DNA of 64,000 bases, taken from NCBI RefSeq assembly GCF_018613715.1, contig NZ_JAGGPT010000006.1, positions 62,001 through 126,000 on the forward strand. Reading direction: 5' to 3'. A program made the translations under genes and the position numbers. Of this stretch, positions 25,970-34,828 are shown piece after piece (the stretch's first letter is position 1; each line of letters starts with the position of its first letter). The DNA comes from Chryseobacterium sp. ISL-6 (lineage in GTDB: Bacteria > Bacteroidota > Bacteroidia > Flavobacteriales > Weeksellaceae). Below the pieces are notes generated by a model, which did no database searches, was not told the DNA's origin, and was given only the letters and a program-made list of their open reading frames with translations.

Positions 25970-26647
25970 TTACCACCCGTTAAGGTTGTACTGATAATTG
26001 TTAATGATATTTTGAATCATGGCCCTGTCCTGTATATACCAGCTATTCAGTACACCAATGTGCCGGAAATAAGGTTTCTTGTCTGCATTCCGGAGGTAAT
26101 TGATAATATGTACCGTCCAGCCGTTCATGATCTTGATCTCATGCTGTATCTTGGAAAGGATCTTCTGCCTGTCATAGCTGTCCATCAGGTAATCGTTTTC
26201 CTCATTCATCACACAGCTGCTGATATTCTCATAGGAGTTCATGGCATGGAGATACAGCTTGGAATAATAATTGGTAATCAAAACGGCGTATTGGGGTTTT
26301 TGACCGGACAATTCAAGCATTTTTTGCATGTTTCTCACCAGCTTTGAAAAATCATAGTAGATGGCTTCAAGCTGTTTTCCCTGCTTCAAGGCTGAATTGA
26401 CATTCCGGAGCTGATTGTAAATGTGATTTTTGATAACCACCACCTGTGTGGCTTTTTCTTTAATATCATCATAAGACTTTCGCTGTTTTTCATAGGAATT
26501 TTGATAGAGCTTTTCTGATACAACACGTGCCGCCTGGTTGGCGGTCACCTGTGCCTGCAATTCCAGGTTATAATAGAGCTGATAATAATACTGGGCACTG
26601 CCTTTGATGAAAAACAATAAAGGCAGTACAATGAATAGTTTTCTCAT
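25970..26647 (-). CDS. VirB5-like conjugation protein, paralog 3
   Basis: The start is set at ATG 26645-26647 (225 residues) because it yields a signal peptide MRKLFIVLPLLFFIKGSAQ; the frame upstream overlaps the neighbouring gene and lacks one. The mature protein is helical. Its C-terminus (LNSWYIQDRAMIQNIINNYQ) is clearly related to the C-termini of the two genes before it (QNWVNRDKKIIQDIINNANLY and QTYVNTDKQIFQQILNNAG). Secreted helical proteins right after the VirB4-type ATPase are typical of VirB5-like minor pilins (inference). Confidence 0.65.
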   Translation of the reverse strand: MRKLFIVLPLLFFIKGSAQYYYQLYYNLELQAQVTANQAARVVSEKLYQNSYEKQRKSYDDIKEKATQVVVIKNHIYNQLRNVNSALKQGKQLEAIYYDFSKLVRNMQKMLELSGQKPQYAVLITNYYSKLYLHAMNSYENISSCVMNEENDYLMDSYDRQKILSKIQHEIKIMNGWTVHIINYLRNADKKPYFRHIGVLNSWYIQDRAMIQNIINNYQYNLNGW

Positions 26648-26648
26648 T

Positions 26649-27323
26649 TTAATAAAGATTTGCGTTGTTAATGATATCCTGGATGATCTTTTTATCACGG
26701 TTTACCCAATTTTGCAAAAGATTGTTCCGCAGCTTCATTTTTCGTTTGGCATTCACAATTTTTTGCAGGGTAGAATATGATTGCTGCCGGAGTCCTTTAA
26801 TTTCCGATTGGGCATAATCCAGCAGTATTTTGCGTTCCGCTTTTTCCATCCCGTTGATGGTTCCGTAGGACAGTACAATCCCTGCCATCAGCCTGATATC
26901 CATCTGTAAGCTGTTAATGAATTCATATTGCCCGCTTAAAGCGAGCGGAATCCATATCGGAGCATCAGACAGTTCATCATAGATTTTGGACTGTATCTCG
27001 TAAATCTTGTCGATCTCCTTTACAATACTGACAGAGGCGGGAATAGCCTGAACTGCAAATGAAAGGTTATTGAGCCTGCCTCGTATTTTCTCGGTGACAT
27101 CCCTGTATTTGTTCCATTCTTCTTTATTGGCAGATTCCAGCGCTAAGTTCGTAAGCTGCTTATTTCTCATTTCTTTTTGCTTTTCGTTTTCCTGCATTGT
27201 TTTCTGAATTTCGGAATTGATCAGGTAATAGCAGATGTAATTGCCTCCGGTAAACTGTCCCCGTAATGAAGAAGAATATATAATTACCAGAAGAAACAGT
27301 AGAGGTGTTAAAAACGATTTCAT
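26649..27323 (-). CDS. VirB5-like conjugation protein, paralog 2
   Basis: This 224-residue protein has an N-terminal hydrophobic signal (FLTPLLFLLVIIYSSSLRGQ) and a helical body (IVKEIDKIYEIQSKIYDELS; LLDYAQSEIKGLRQQSYSTL). It shares with both neighbours a YDE-[VL] helix, an LL-[FD] segment near position 165 and the C-terminal Q-x-[WY]-[VI]-x-x-D-[KR]-x-[IM] motif. Overlap with paralog 1 is 4 bp. A periplasmic or pilus-tip role is inferred from position after the TraG ATPase. Confidence 0.65.
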   Translation of the reverse strand: MKSFLTPLLFLLVIIYSSSLRGQFTGGNYICYYLINSEIQKTMQENEKQKEMRNKQLTNLALESANKEEWNKYRDVTEKIRGRLNNLSFAVQAIPASVSIVKEIDKIYEIQSKIYDELSDAPIWIPLALSGQYEFINSLQMDIRLMAGIVLSYGTINGMEKAERKILLDYAQSEIKGLRQQSYSTLQKIVNAKRKMKLRNNLLQNWVNRDKKIIQDIINNANLY

Positions 27324-27979
27324 AATCCTAAAGTTCCTGCGTTATTTAAAATCTGCTGAAAGATCTGCTTGTCAGTGTTCACATAGGTCTGAAACGGATT
27401 AATGGATTTCCAGAAGCCTTTTTTCTTGGCTCTTTTGATCGCCCACCGCACATTGATCAGATATACATTCATCAGGCGGGTGTTGTTCTCAATATTGAAC
27501 AGCAGCCGCCTCCGGTCTCCGGAAGTAGCCAGGTTCAGCTCACCACTGGTCAGAAGGTCAGCAACATCGGTATAAATATCGGTAGCTTTATTGGTGACCA
27601 GCTGGACGGATTTGTAGGCAAAAACACTGTACTCCGGTGCATCCTGAACTTCATCATAGATACCGTCTACATTGGTAATGATTTTGTTTAGATTATTGTA
27701 AATATTCTGAACCTGAATCCCGTTCTTAAGGGTTCCGTTAACTTCTTTCAGTCCTTTATAGACTTTATTCTGAATGTCATTGGCAATAACCATCTGGGAA
27801 GAAACGAAGGCTTGTGCCTGCTGAAGCTTATTCATTTCATCCACTGTTTTCTCCTGCTCATTTTTGATCTGACTGGCATAGAGTGCCATGGCAGGAGCGG
27901 TCAACACGTCGATATACGGAGTTTGTGCTTTAAGGAAACTCACGATAAAGACAAAGAGGAATACACTATATTTTTTCAT
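27320..27979 (-). CDS. VirB5-like conjugation protein, paralog 1
   Basis: This 219-residue protein has a signal peptide (MKKYSVFLFVFIVSFLKAQ) and a helical mature part. Segments such as VDGIYDEVQDAPEYSVFAYK and RRLLFNIENNTRLMNVYLIN find equivalents in the next two genes, pointing to tandem triplication. It overlaps the end of traG by 14 bp. In size, secretion and place it resembles TraI/VirB5-type components of Bacteroidetes systems. Confidence 0.65.
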   Translation of the reverse strand: MKKYSVFLFVFIVSFLKAQTPYIDVLTAPAMALYASQIKNEQEKTVDEMNKLQQAQAFVSSQMVIANDIQNKVYKGLKEVNGTLKNGIQVQNIYNNLNKIITNVDGIYDEVQDAPEYSVFAYKSVQLVTNKATDIYTDVADLLTSGELNLATSGDRRRLLFNIENNTRLMNVYLINVRWAIKRAKKKGFWKSINPFQTYVNTDKQIFQQILNNAGTLGL

Positions 27980-30900
27980 AAATTGTTGATTGTATTTTAA
28001 TAAATTCCTGTAAATTCATATCATGGCCCAGTAACTCATGTTTGATGATCTTGAAAAAATCTTTTCCTTTATGCTGCTTCTTAAAAGATTGATAGTAACT
28101 GATAAGTGGCTTATCTATCGGCTTTTGATACAGGTTGACCAGTGCCACCAGATTAGGCAGGCCATCCCCTAAGCTTTCTATATCCTTAACAAAATGCTCG
28201 AGTGCCTGCTGGTAATTTCCGAAGGCATTAGCATAGTATTCCAGAGCTGATTTCTCCGGCTTTTCAGTGGTATAGGTCAAATACTGGTAAACAGACACCT
28301 CGTTTCCATACACTTCACCTTTACTGCCCCGTTTGAGATAAAATTCCTTAAAACGGCTTCTGCCGCTTTTGTTATTCAGGTTATTGATCGTAAAAATCTT
28401 GCTTTGTTCCACTTCATTAAGGGAGAGTAATGCTGCTATACGGTCAAAATTGTCAATAAACTTCGTTTGATCCAGCAGTATGAAGGTGTCTGAATTGTTG
28501 ATGATGCTGTCCTTGACAACTGTATTTCCAATGATATCATCCAGTTCCTGCGTAACCACTATCGCCTCACCCCAGAACTTTCTTACGGTCTTATATAAAT
28601 AGAGAATATATCCGCCCATCAGCTTACTGGCAATGGCTTTCCATGCCTCTTCCAGAATGATCGCTTTCCTGCGGTCTTTTCTGAGACGCATTTTCTGGAT
28701 AAAAGTATCCATGATAATCAGCGTTACAATGGGAAAAAGTTTGGGATTATCCTTCACATTGTCAATCTCATAGACAATAAAGGGTTCTTCAAATAAAGAG
28801 TTGTCGGTACTTTCATTAAGGGCCGTTCCATATCTTCCGCCTTTATAAAAATCTGCCAGCACATACAGGAAAGTTCTTAGATTGAATTCATTTTCGGCAA
28901 TCCTGAATTTTTTGTTAGATAAATAAATAGGCAGAAATTTTTCGGCGTACTCATAAAAGCTGTTGAATGAAAGCTCTGGAATATGCAGCTTTTCTTCAAG
29001 TTCCATCACTTTTTTGATGAGCGCCCTTCTGAAAGCCTCTTCCCATTCCGTGGTATTGATCTTTGCCCTTCCCATAACTTCTCTTCTCGAAAGAACAAGC
29101 TGCGTCTCATCGTATACTTTCCTTTTTTCTTCATTAGAAAGGGTTTCGTATGCTTCATGGATTCTGTCGAACTGGCTGTCATCATACTCTTCGTTGTTGA
29201 AATTTTTATCCGGATGATACTGAATGGCCAGTTTTCTGAAAGCTTTTTTGATCTCATCCTTTTCTGCCGTCATAGGAATACCGAGAATATGGTAATAGCT
29301 TTCATGCTCCCTGAACTGATTTTCGAAATCGGCATACAGCTCCTCTTCATAGATGTTGTACTTGCTTAGGTACAGGATAAGCTCCCGTGATGTTTTATGC
29401 GTATACCAATTTGTTCCGCCATTGAAATATTGATGATAATAGGCCAGCAGAAGATTATCCAAAATGGATTTCTGCGTGGTGGTCATGGAAGCATCAGGAC
29501 CTAGCCAGATCAGGAAAATTAAGTTTCCTAAAAATTCTATCTTTTCAATATTGAACTCTGCCTTATCCATTACAAATGGATTCATCGTAATAGGCTTTTC
29601 TTCCGTATACTGGATATATTTCCCGTTCTTGTATTTGGCAGTTCCGCTGTAACTATCCCCAACATCGACGATGACTACATCATAATTATAGGTGAGGTAC
29701 TGCTCGATAATACTGTTCATCAGGAAAGATTTTCCACTGCCGGAGGGACCTAATACAAACTTGTTTCGGTTGTTGATCCTTCCGGTCTGCATCGGCAGAT
29801 CGGAAGTGTCGATTTTAAGCGGGACACCCTGCCTGTCGGTAAACCGCAGGTAAAAACCGGAATGTTCATCTATCGGATAACTTTCTTTAAAAAAAAAACA
29901 CAACGAGGCTTCGCTCGTAGTGGTAAAGAGATCGTAGTCTTTCAGCTCATTGGCATTACCGGGCATGGAAGCGCGAAAAAGCTCCAGCTGATTGTAGCTG
30001 CTTTTACTGGTAATAATCCCTTTCTGAAACAGCTGGTTTTCAATCATCGACTGTGTTTTCTCCATATCCTCCCGGGTTTCGCAGCTGATGACCAGGCTGT
30101 AGTGGGCATCTACAATAAGCTGCCCATCTTTGGCAATATTATCCAATAGCAACCCGATTTCCTCCGCACAAATACGGTTCAGGGGTTCATTCTGAAACCC
30201 TTCATGGCGGTTTTTCTTATTGGATAAGAATTTGACCCTTTCTACCTGGTCGGGAATAACAATAACCTGATTGTAGATGATCGTATTGTACAGTGCCAGA
30301 TCATTCAGAAAAGAAAAGTTGTCAACTGCTGTATTTTTTGTAGCCCCGTTTCCGCCTAATGTGGTATAGGGATACATTTCGTTGGGAAGTTCAATATTTT
30401 CAACATCCACCAACGAAACAGCTTTTACATAAGAATTTCCGATCTGAAGGTTGTTGTCAAGCGATCGAATATTATCCAATGCTTTTGTGGATCTTCCGAA
30501 ATTCATGGAAAGGATGGAAGAAATATAATATTCAAATTCCTTTTCAAAGAAGAATCGGGGTTCAAAGCCGTTATCCTTTAGAAGCATAAAGACTTTTTCT
30601 GCTTTATCACGCAGTTCCTTGTATTTTTTTTCAGAATATTTGTACTGATTTTTCTTTTTGCCCGGGTCGATCCGGTGGGTAAACACCAAAATACTATCGA
30701 TGGTTTTAAAAATCCTTCCCTCGAAATGATCTGAGTATTTCTGCTGTAAATATTCTGCATGAGGTTCTGAATGATAAATCTTCTTATCAAAAATATCCAG
30801 CTTCTGGACAATATGCCCCTCACCAATGATACTGATGATATTCAGTAAAACCGAATGGTACTTAAGGTAAAGCGCCCGATCTGCCGAATATTGGGTGACA

Positions 30901-31025
30901 ATATTTTTGATTTGAATGGAGATAATAGGGTTTCCATATTCACCTATCAGAACATCATAGCCGGTGCCAAGCTCCATACCATAATCATAACCGATAAAAG
31001 GAAGGCTAAAGGTTTTCTTTTTCAT
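27966..31025 (-). CDS. traG: TraG conjugation ATPase (VirB4-like) with an inserted DnaJ J-domain
   Basis: This 1019-residue protein is ~180 residues longer than usual TraG (~830). The N-terminal VirB4/CagE-type domain (1-400) is followed by Walker A KFVLGPSGSGKSFLMNS (GPSGSGKS at 426-433) and Walker B-type KAIILEEAWKAI (787-798), with motif AIVVTQELDD (821-830). Between Walker A and B, residues 577-640 form a complete J-domain: YYHILGIPMTAEKDEIKKAF, the HPD tripeptide at 604-606 (IQYHPDKNF), and DRIHEAYETLSNEEKRKVYD. J-domains stimulate Hsp70 (DnaK) ATPase. TraG powers type IV secretion assembly and substrate transfer at the inner membrane. The gene is 11 bp downstream of traF and overlaps the first VirB5-like gene. 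Confidence 0.92.
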   Translation of the reverse strand: MKKKTFSLPFIGYDYGMELGTGYDVLIGEYGNPIISIQIKNIVTQYSADRALYLKYHSVLLNIISIIGEGHIVQKLDIFDKKIYHSEPHAEYLQQKYSDHFEGRIFKTIDSILVFTHRIDPGKKKNQYKYSEKKYKELRDKAEKVFMLLKDNGFEPRFFFEKEFEYYISSILSMNFGRSTKALDNIRSLDNNLQIGNSYVKAVSLVDVENIELPNEMYPYTTLGGNGATKNTAVDNFSFLNDLALYNTIIYNQVIVIPDQVERVKFLSNKKNRHEGFQNEPLNRICAEEIGLLLDNIAKDGQLIVDAHYSLVISCETREDMEKTQSMIENQLFQKGIITSKSSYNQLELFRASMPGNANELKDYDLFTTTSEASLCFFFKESYPIDEHSGFYLRFTDRQGVPLKIDTSDLPMQTGRINNRNKFVLGPSGSGKSFLMNSIIEQYLTYNYDVVIVDVGDSYSGTAKYKNGKYIQYTEEKPITMNPFVMDKAEFNIEKIEFLGNLIFLIWLGPDASMTTTQKSILDNLLLAYYHQYFNGGTNWYTHKTSRELILYLSKYNIYEEELYADFENQFREHESYYHILGIPMTAEKDEIKKAFRKLAIQYHPDKNFNNEEYDDSQFDRIHEAYETLSNEEKRKVYDETQLVLSRREVMGRAKINTTEWEEAFRRALIKKVMELEEKLHIPELSFNSFYEYAEKFLPIYLSNKKFRIAENEFNLRTFLYVLADFYKGGRYGTALNESTDNSLFEEPFIVYEIDNVKDNPKLFPIVTLIIMDTFIQKMRLRKDRRKAIILEEAWKAIASKLMGGYILYLYKTVRKFWGEAIVVTQELDDIIGNTVVKDSIINNSDTFILLDQTKFIDNFDRIAALLSLNEVEQSKIFTINNLNNKSGRSRFKEFYLKRGSKGEVYGNEVSVYQYLTYTTEKPEKSALEYYANAFGNYQQALEHFVKDIESLGDGLPNLVALVNLYQKPIDKPLISYYQSFKKQHKGKDFFKIIKHELLGHDMNLQEFIKIQSTIYEKI

Positions 31026-31036
31026 TTCTTTACTAT

Positions 31037-31345
31037 TTACGTGGATTCGTACTTCTGTTTCAGCCTGATTCTTATGGGAACTATATAAATTTCATTGTGG
31101 TTCGTGGTCTTATTATAAAGACCTCTGGTTTTCTGAAGCCGGAATACATTCCACATCAGTCCGCCACCGATACCGAAAGCAAGCGCAATTCCGATAAAGA
31201 AACCGATGACTTTGCTTAGAATGATCCCTAAAATCATAGTTCCTGCGAACGCAGCCCCTGCATAATAGATATATTTCCCTTTCAGTCCCTTGAATACAAG
31301 AGGCTTTTTAAGCCCCTTGTAAAGAAAAAAACTCTTCTCTTCCAT
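31037..31345 (-). CDS. traF: Conjugative transfer protein TraF (VirB3-like, DUF4133)
   Basis: This 102-residue protein opens with a conserved start (FFLYKGLKKPLVFKGLKGKY) and has two adjacent membrane helices (YIYYAGAAFAGTMILGIILS and IGFFIGIALAFGIGGGLMWN), then a basic tail. That is the DUF4133/TraF family, the VirB3 counterpart that partners the VirB4-type TraG encoded next. It begins 2 bp after traE. Confidence 0.9.
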   Translation of the reverse strand: MEEKSFFLYKGLKKPLVFKGLKGKYIYYAGAAFAGTMILGIILSKVIGFFIGIALAFGIGGGLMWNVFRLQKTRGLYNKTTNHNEIYIVPIRIRLKQKYEST

Positions 31346-31347
31346 CT

Positions 31348-31683
31348 TTAAATACCAAAGAATGCCTGGATAACGGTCGGAACAAGCAAGAGGAAAATAC
31401 AGGCCCCTCCCCAGCCAATAAGCTCCTTGTTGACGTCATTATCGCCATTATTCCATTTGTTGTAAATGCGGACTCCGCCGACAATTCCGACAACGGCTCC
31501 AATCATCTGAACCAGGTTTGATACAGGCTCTACATATTCTTCAATATCCGATGTGGCAGAAGAAATGGCTCCGGCACCGCCTGCCTGTGCCAGTGCAAGG
31601 TTGGAAACAAACAGTAATGCGACTGCCAGCAACTCTAAGGTGATGTTAAATTTTTTGAATGATTGTTTGATATATTTTTTCAT
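31348..31683 (-). CDS. traE: Conjugative transfer protein TraE (DUF4134, VirB2-like)
   Basis: I use ATG 31681-31683 (111 residues) because it yields a normal signal segment (LLAVALLFVSNLALAQ). The longer frame upstream runs across a terminator hairpin and cannot be coding. The mature part (AQAGGAGAISSATSDIEEYV, then two helices with MIGAVVGIVGGVRIYNKWNN) matches the DUF4134/TraE family, proposed as the VirB2-like pilin of Bacteroidetes conjugative elements. It heads the tra operon (traE-F-G...). Confidence 0.9.
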   Translation of the reverse strand: MKKYIKQSFKKFNITLELLAVALLFVSNLALAQAGGAGAISSATSDIEEYVEPVSNLVQMIGAVVGIVGGVRIYNKWNNGDNDVNKELIGWGGACIFLLLVPTVIQAFFGI

Positions 31684-31749
31684 TTTGATCTTTAAATTTT
31701 TAGTTGAACAGATATTGAACGGTGTTTTCAAAAAGCCTTTGGCTTTGAA

Positions 31750-31786
31750 TAAAAAATTCCAAAGCACACTGTGTATACTTTGGAAT
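31750..31786 (-). terminator. Terminator upstream of traE
   Basis: On the minus strand ATTCCAAAG / CTTTGGAAT (9-bp perfect stem, 13-nt loop) is followed by TTTTTTATT. It ends transcription from the mobB-traA block and separates it from traE. Confidence 0.75.
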
Positions 31787-31828
31787 CGAAACGGGCTGCG
31801 GCTAAGCCGTGCCACTGCTATTTAACTG

Positions 31829-32371
31829 TTAAAAAACTAAACTTGATTTATAAAAATTCTGGCCACTTTCACTACTGACAACAATATGGCGGGAGGCTTT
31901 TTCAAAGAAATCCCGGAACATCTCATCCGATATAACAGTCGGAAGAATTTCAGCTTCCCTGGATAGTACATCCTGCTCTTTAATGGTAAGGGCTGAACTT
32001 ATCCTGGAAAGAAAAGATGTTTGACCGTCCTTCTCTTCAGTTGTGGGTTCAGGGTCCGCATTGTAATTGTCAATCGCTTTTTCTTCTTCGTACCGGGTTT
32101 GATGTATTCCCGATTCGTCGTTATTGTCAGAAAATAATCCTTCTTCATCTGAAAAGGTATAAGAACCGGGCATAGTAAGATCTTCTGTTTCCTGTTCACT
32201 GACACGCACAGTGTCAGTTGGAATTTCATCAGTAATGCTTCCGAGGCTTATCACTTCTCCTTCATTTTCATTTCTAAAGGCCGTAGGGGTTTTTATAAAT
32301 AAGTCGTACACTATATTTCCGGCATAGTACAACAGGTACAATATGCCGGTAATTATAAAGACTTTTCCCAT
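31829..32371 (-). CDS. Single-span acidic conjugation protein
   Basis: This 180-residue protein has one N-terminal membrane helix (VFIITGILYLLYYAGNIVYD) and a long acidic Ser/Glu/Asp-rich region (about 35-125), probably disordered, ending in a more ordered C-terminal 50 residues (TVISDEMFRDFFEKASRHIV). CTn elements carry such a gene (TraD position) between traC-like and traE genes. Function is unknown. It follows the gene before it by 8 bp. Confidence 0.6.
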   Translation of the reverse strand: MGKVFIITGILYLLYYAGNIVYDLFIKTPTAFRNENEGEVISLGSITDEIPTDTVRVSEQETEDLTMPGSYTFSDEEGLFSDNNDESGIHQTRYEEEKAIDNYNADPEPTTEEKDGQTSFLSRISSALTIKEQDVLSREAEILPTVISDEMFRDFFEKASRHIVVSSESGQNFYKSSLVF

Positions 32372-32379
32372 TAAAATTG

Positions 32380-32766
32380 TTATTGTTTTAGAATGTTTAT
32401 GATGGTATCATAATCCTTCGACTTCAGGGTGAAATGCACGGCAAAGCTAATGAATCTGCTCACCGAAATCCCATCGGCACGTAAGCTGACGAGTTTCCGG
32501 TATTGAACATCCTGTATCCTGATCATTCTGCTTGTTTTGTCACTATCCTTATAGGTTTGGACAAATTCGCTGATAATTGATAATAATTCATCATCAAGAA
32601 TGGGAGATATTTTCTCCGTTATTTTTTCTGCTGTTTTTTTTCCTGAAGCCCCGGATTTTTTCCTGGCGGTATTTATTTTTCCGGTTCTCTCATCTACAGG
32701 CAGTTTTAGGTTCCTTGCCAGCTCTTCTTTATCGTCGTCTGTAGCATAGCGGTCTAAAATTCCCAT
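32380..32766 (-). CDS. DUF3408-like (TraB/TraC-type) protein
   Basis: This 128-residue protein has a basic N-terminal half (KINTARKKSGASGKKTAEKI) and a C-terminal ribbon-helix-helix-like segment (MIRIQDVQYRKLVSLRADG, then SVSRFISFAVHFTLKSKDYD). This layout is that of DUF3408 proteins encoded after the ParA-like TraA in Bacteroidetes conjugative elements. It likely binds DNA or pairs with the ParA protein. It overlaps the traA end by 13 bp. Confidence 0.7.
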   Translation of the reverse strand: MGILDRYATDDDKEELARNLKLPVDERTGKINTARKKSGASGKKTAEKITEKISPILDDELLSIISEFVQTYKDSDKTSRMIRIQDVQYRKLVSLRADGISVSRFISFAVHFTLKSKDYDTIINILKQ

Positions 32767-33389
32767 ACATGATAGATTAATTCGTCGAATGTTTCTTTTA
32801 CGGCCAGCCTTTGCTCATAGGTTAATCCTTTAGTACCTATATTAAGCAGGCTTTTTCGCGTAAATACCGGACTGCCTATTACTTTCCCGATTGCATCAAA
32901 CTCAGCATCCATTACAGGTTTCAGCTCATAGCTGTCATCTTTCCGCATATTACTTCTGATAAAATACAATGTTGCATTGACCTTGATCAGTTTCAGTAAG
33001 TTGAGAAAGAGAACGGTAGACATCATTGTTACATTAGAATATTCAAAAGGTATAATGATGGCATCACTATATTGTAATACTTGTGTATAATTATTTTGGA
33101 TATTACCTGCTGTATCAAAAAGAAAAATTTCTTCGCTCGCTTTGAGCTGTTGCAGAATTTTTTCGTTTTGGGTAAGGTGAATATTTTCTTCCGAAATTTT
33201 TTCCACTTCGTACAAATATTCTCCCTTTACATCTTTGTCTTCTGACCATCTCCTGTAAAATGAACGCTGAAAATCAAAATCAATCACATTAACCTTTTTA
33301 TCGGTAAACAGGGAAAGATAATTGGCAAATGCAATGGCAAGAGTGGTTTTGCCCACGCCGCCTTTTTGATTGGCAAAAGTGATAATCAT
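32754..33389 (-). CDS. traA: ParA-family ATPase TraA
   Basis: This 211-residue protein has the deviant Walker A of the ParA/Soj group at the N-terminus (FANQKGGVGKTTLAIAFAN), switch regions NVIDFDFQRSF and EIFLFDTAGNIQNNYTQ, and no N-terminal HTH. In CTn elements TraA sits directly before tra genes. It is thought to help element maintenance or positioning. It overlaps mobB by 4 bp and the next gene by 13 bp. Confidence 0.88.
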   Translation of the reverse strand: MIITFANQKGGVGKTTLAIAFANYLSLFTDKKVNVIDFDFQRSFYRRWSEDKDVKGEYLYEVEKISEENIHLTQNEKILQQLKASEEIFLFDTAGNIQNNYTQVLQYSDAIIIPFEYSNVTMMSTVLFLNLLKLIKVNATLYFIRSNMRKDDSYELKPVMDAEFDAIGKVIGSPVFTRKSLLNIGTKGLTYEQRLAVKETFDELIYHVWEF

Positions 33390-34828
33390 CTCTTTTTCTT
33401 CTTTTTTCTGTGATTGTTTTCATGTTCTTCGCCTGTCGGCTGTGAAGGCCCCGGAAGATCAAATAGGGAAGAACGCCGGAGCATTGCTTCGAAATCTGAT
33501 GAGCCCGGAACCTGCCTGCCGCTTACAATAGGATGCGATTCGAAATTTTGTGAGGTAAGCAGCCGGGATAAATAAAGATTTTGCTCATGCTCTCCAACCA
33601 ATTCTTTTAACGTAAATATCGCATTGTCGTTATGGTTTATAACGTACAATTCATTTGAGAAACTGAGTATCTTAATCTTATCTTCAAGGCTGCTTGCTTT
33701 TCCAAAATTCCGGATATGATCCATTGTTAAATTTCGTGTTTCTTTCCAGATATTATATGATGTCTTTTTTGAGTTTTTCAAAAATATCATATAATCCCGG
33801 ATCTCGCATTTGTACTCGTCTTCCAAATGCTTTTTATAAGCTTCCTTCGTTTCGATTGTTAAATTTGAATTGGCCAGAATTTCAAAGAGCTTTTTATCTA
33901 ATACTTCGGAGGTCATCTTGAAGAGGTCGCCCATTTTCATGATTTCACTTCCTTTATATATTGTTTTTGTTTTGTGGTCGATGATGGTGTAGCCGAAAGG
34001 CTGTTTATCATCTTTGAATGAAAGAACAACGTCAATCCCGAATTTCTTCTTTAGTTGGTATTGAAGTTCTGATTGGTAGTAGATGTATTTTCCTTTTTCG
34101 TCTGTAACTTTAAAAACAGAGTTTGAAAATACCTCTTTGTATTTTTTGAATATCGCAAATATCTGTTTTTTTCTGATATCTGTCCCATTTTTTTCTGAAA
34201 ATTTTACATCTTCTACATTAATTGACTTTAAATGCAAACCGTTGCAAATGAAATGAATAGTATTTTCTTTTTCATATATTCCGAAACCGGAATTTTCCAG
34301 CAGTTTTTGTAATTGGCTTGTATTACTGTAAGAATACCCTAAAAGAGTATCAAGCTTTTTGTGGACATCCGTGCCGTATAATTCCTTTAAAACTTCCTGA
34401 AGCGCGGTCTGGCTTTTATATTTTTCAAAATCGCGTTCTATCCGTTTTCCGGAATGTTTATTAACCCTGGAACTGACGATGTGGACATGATTATTGGATG
34501 TGTCGTTATGAAAAACAATAATGTAGGGCTGCTCTCCATATCCCATTTTCTCCATAAACTTTTCAGCAGTAAGTGCCAATTGTTCCTTTGAGTGTGCTCT
34601 TCCTTTACAAGAAATAGTACAGTGAAATTGAGGATTTTGAATACGTTTGTTATTATTGGATAAGGCTTTGAAATAATTCTTAACATCTTGTGTCCCGGAA
34701 GATGAATTGATATAGGCAGGAAAGTTTTTCATGACCAGAAGCTCCCCTTTCCCTTTGTCGATCTTCTTATCATTGTACGTAACCCCGTTAAATTCCTTTG
34801 AGGTTTTATTTAAAATTTTGATAATCAT
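33386..34828 (-). CDS. mobB: MobB-type relaxase
   Basis: This 480-residue protein has an N-terminal relaxase domain (about 20-220) whose metal-binding histidine triad appears as IIVFHNDTSNNHVHIVSSRV (HxDxxxNHxH, about residue 106-122). The expected catalytic Tyr would be near the N-terminus (several candidates). It nicks oriT and covalently pilots the strand into the recipient. The C-terminus is very basic (RKKKKKR). It overlaps mobA by 4 bp. It resembles Bacteroidetes MOBP-like relaxases with a short accessory MobA. Confidence 0.88.
   Translation of the reverse strand: MIIKILNKTSKEFNGVTYNDKKIDKGKGELLVMKNFPAYINSSSGTQDVKNYFKALSNNNKRIQNPQFHCTISCKGRAHSKEQLALTAEKFMEKMGYGEQPYIIVFHNDTSNNHVHIVSSRVNKHSGKRIERDFEKYKSQTALQEVLKELYGTDVHKKLDTLLGYSYSNTSQLQKLLENSGFGIYEKENTIHFICNGLHLKSINVEDVKFSEKNGTDIRKKQIFAIFKKYKEVFSNSVFKVTDEKGKYIYYQSELQYQLKKKFGIDVVLSFKDDKQPFGYTIIDHKTKTIYKGSEIMKMGDLFKMTSEVLDKKLFEILANSNLTIETKEAYKKHLEDEYKCEIRDYMIFLKNSKKTSYNIWKETRNLTMDHIRNFGKASSLEDKIKILSFSNELYVINHNDNAIFTLKELVGEHEQNLYLSRLLTSQNFESHPIVSGRQVPGSSDFEAMLRRSSLFDLPGPSQPTGEEHENNHRKKKKKR

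Noticed and set aside
31684..31815. Longer N-terminus for TraE
   Set aside because: The upstream open frame runs through a strong terminator hairpin; the ATG at 31681-31683 gives a proper signal segment.
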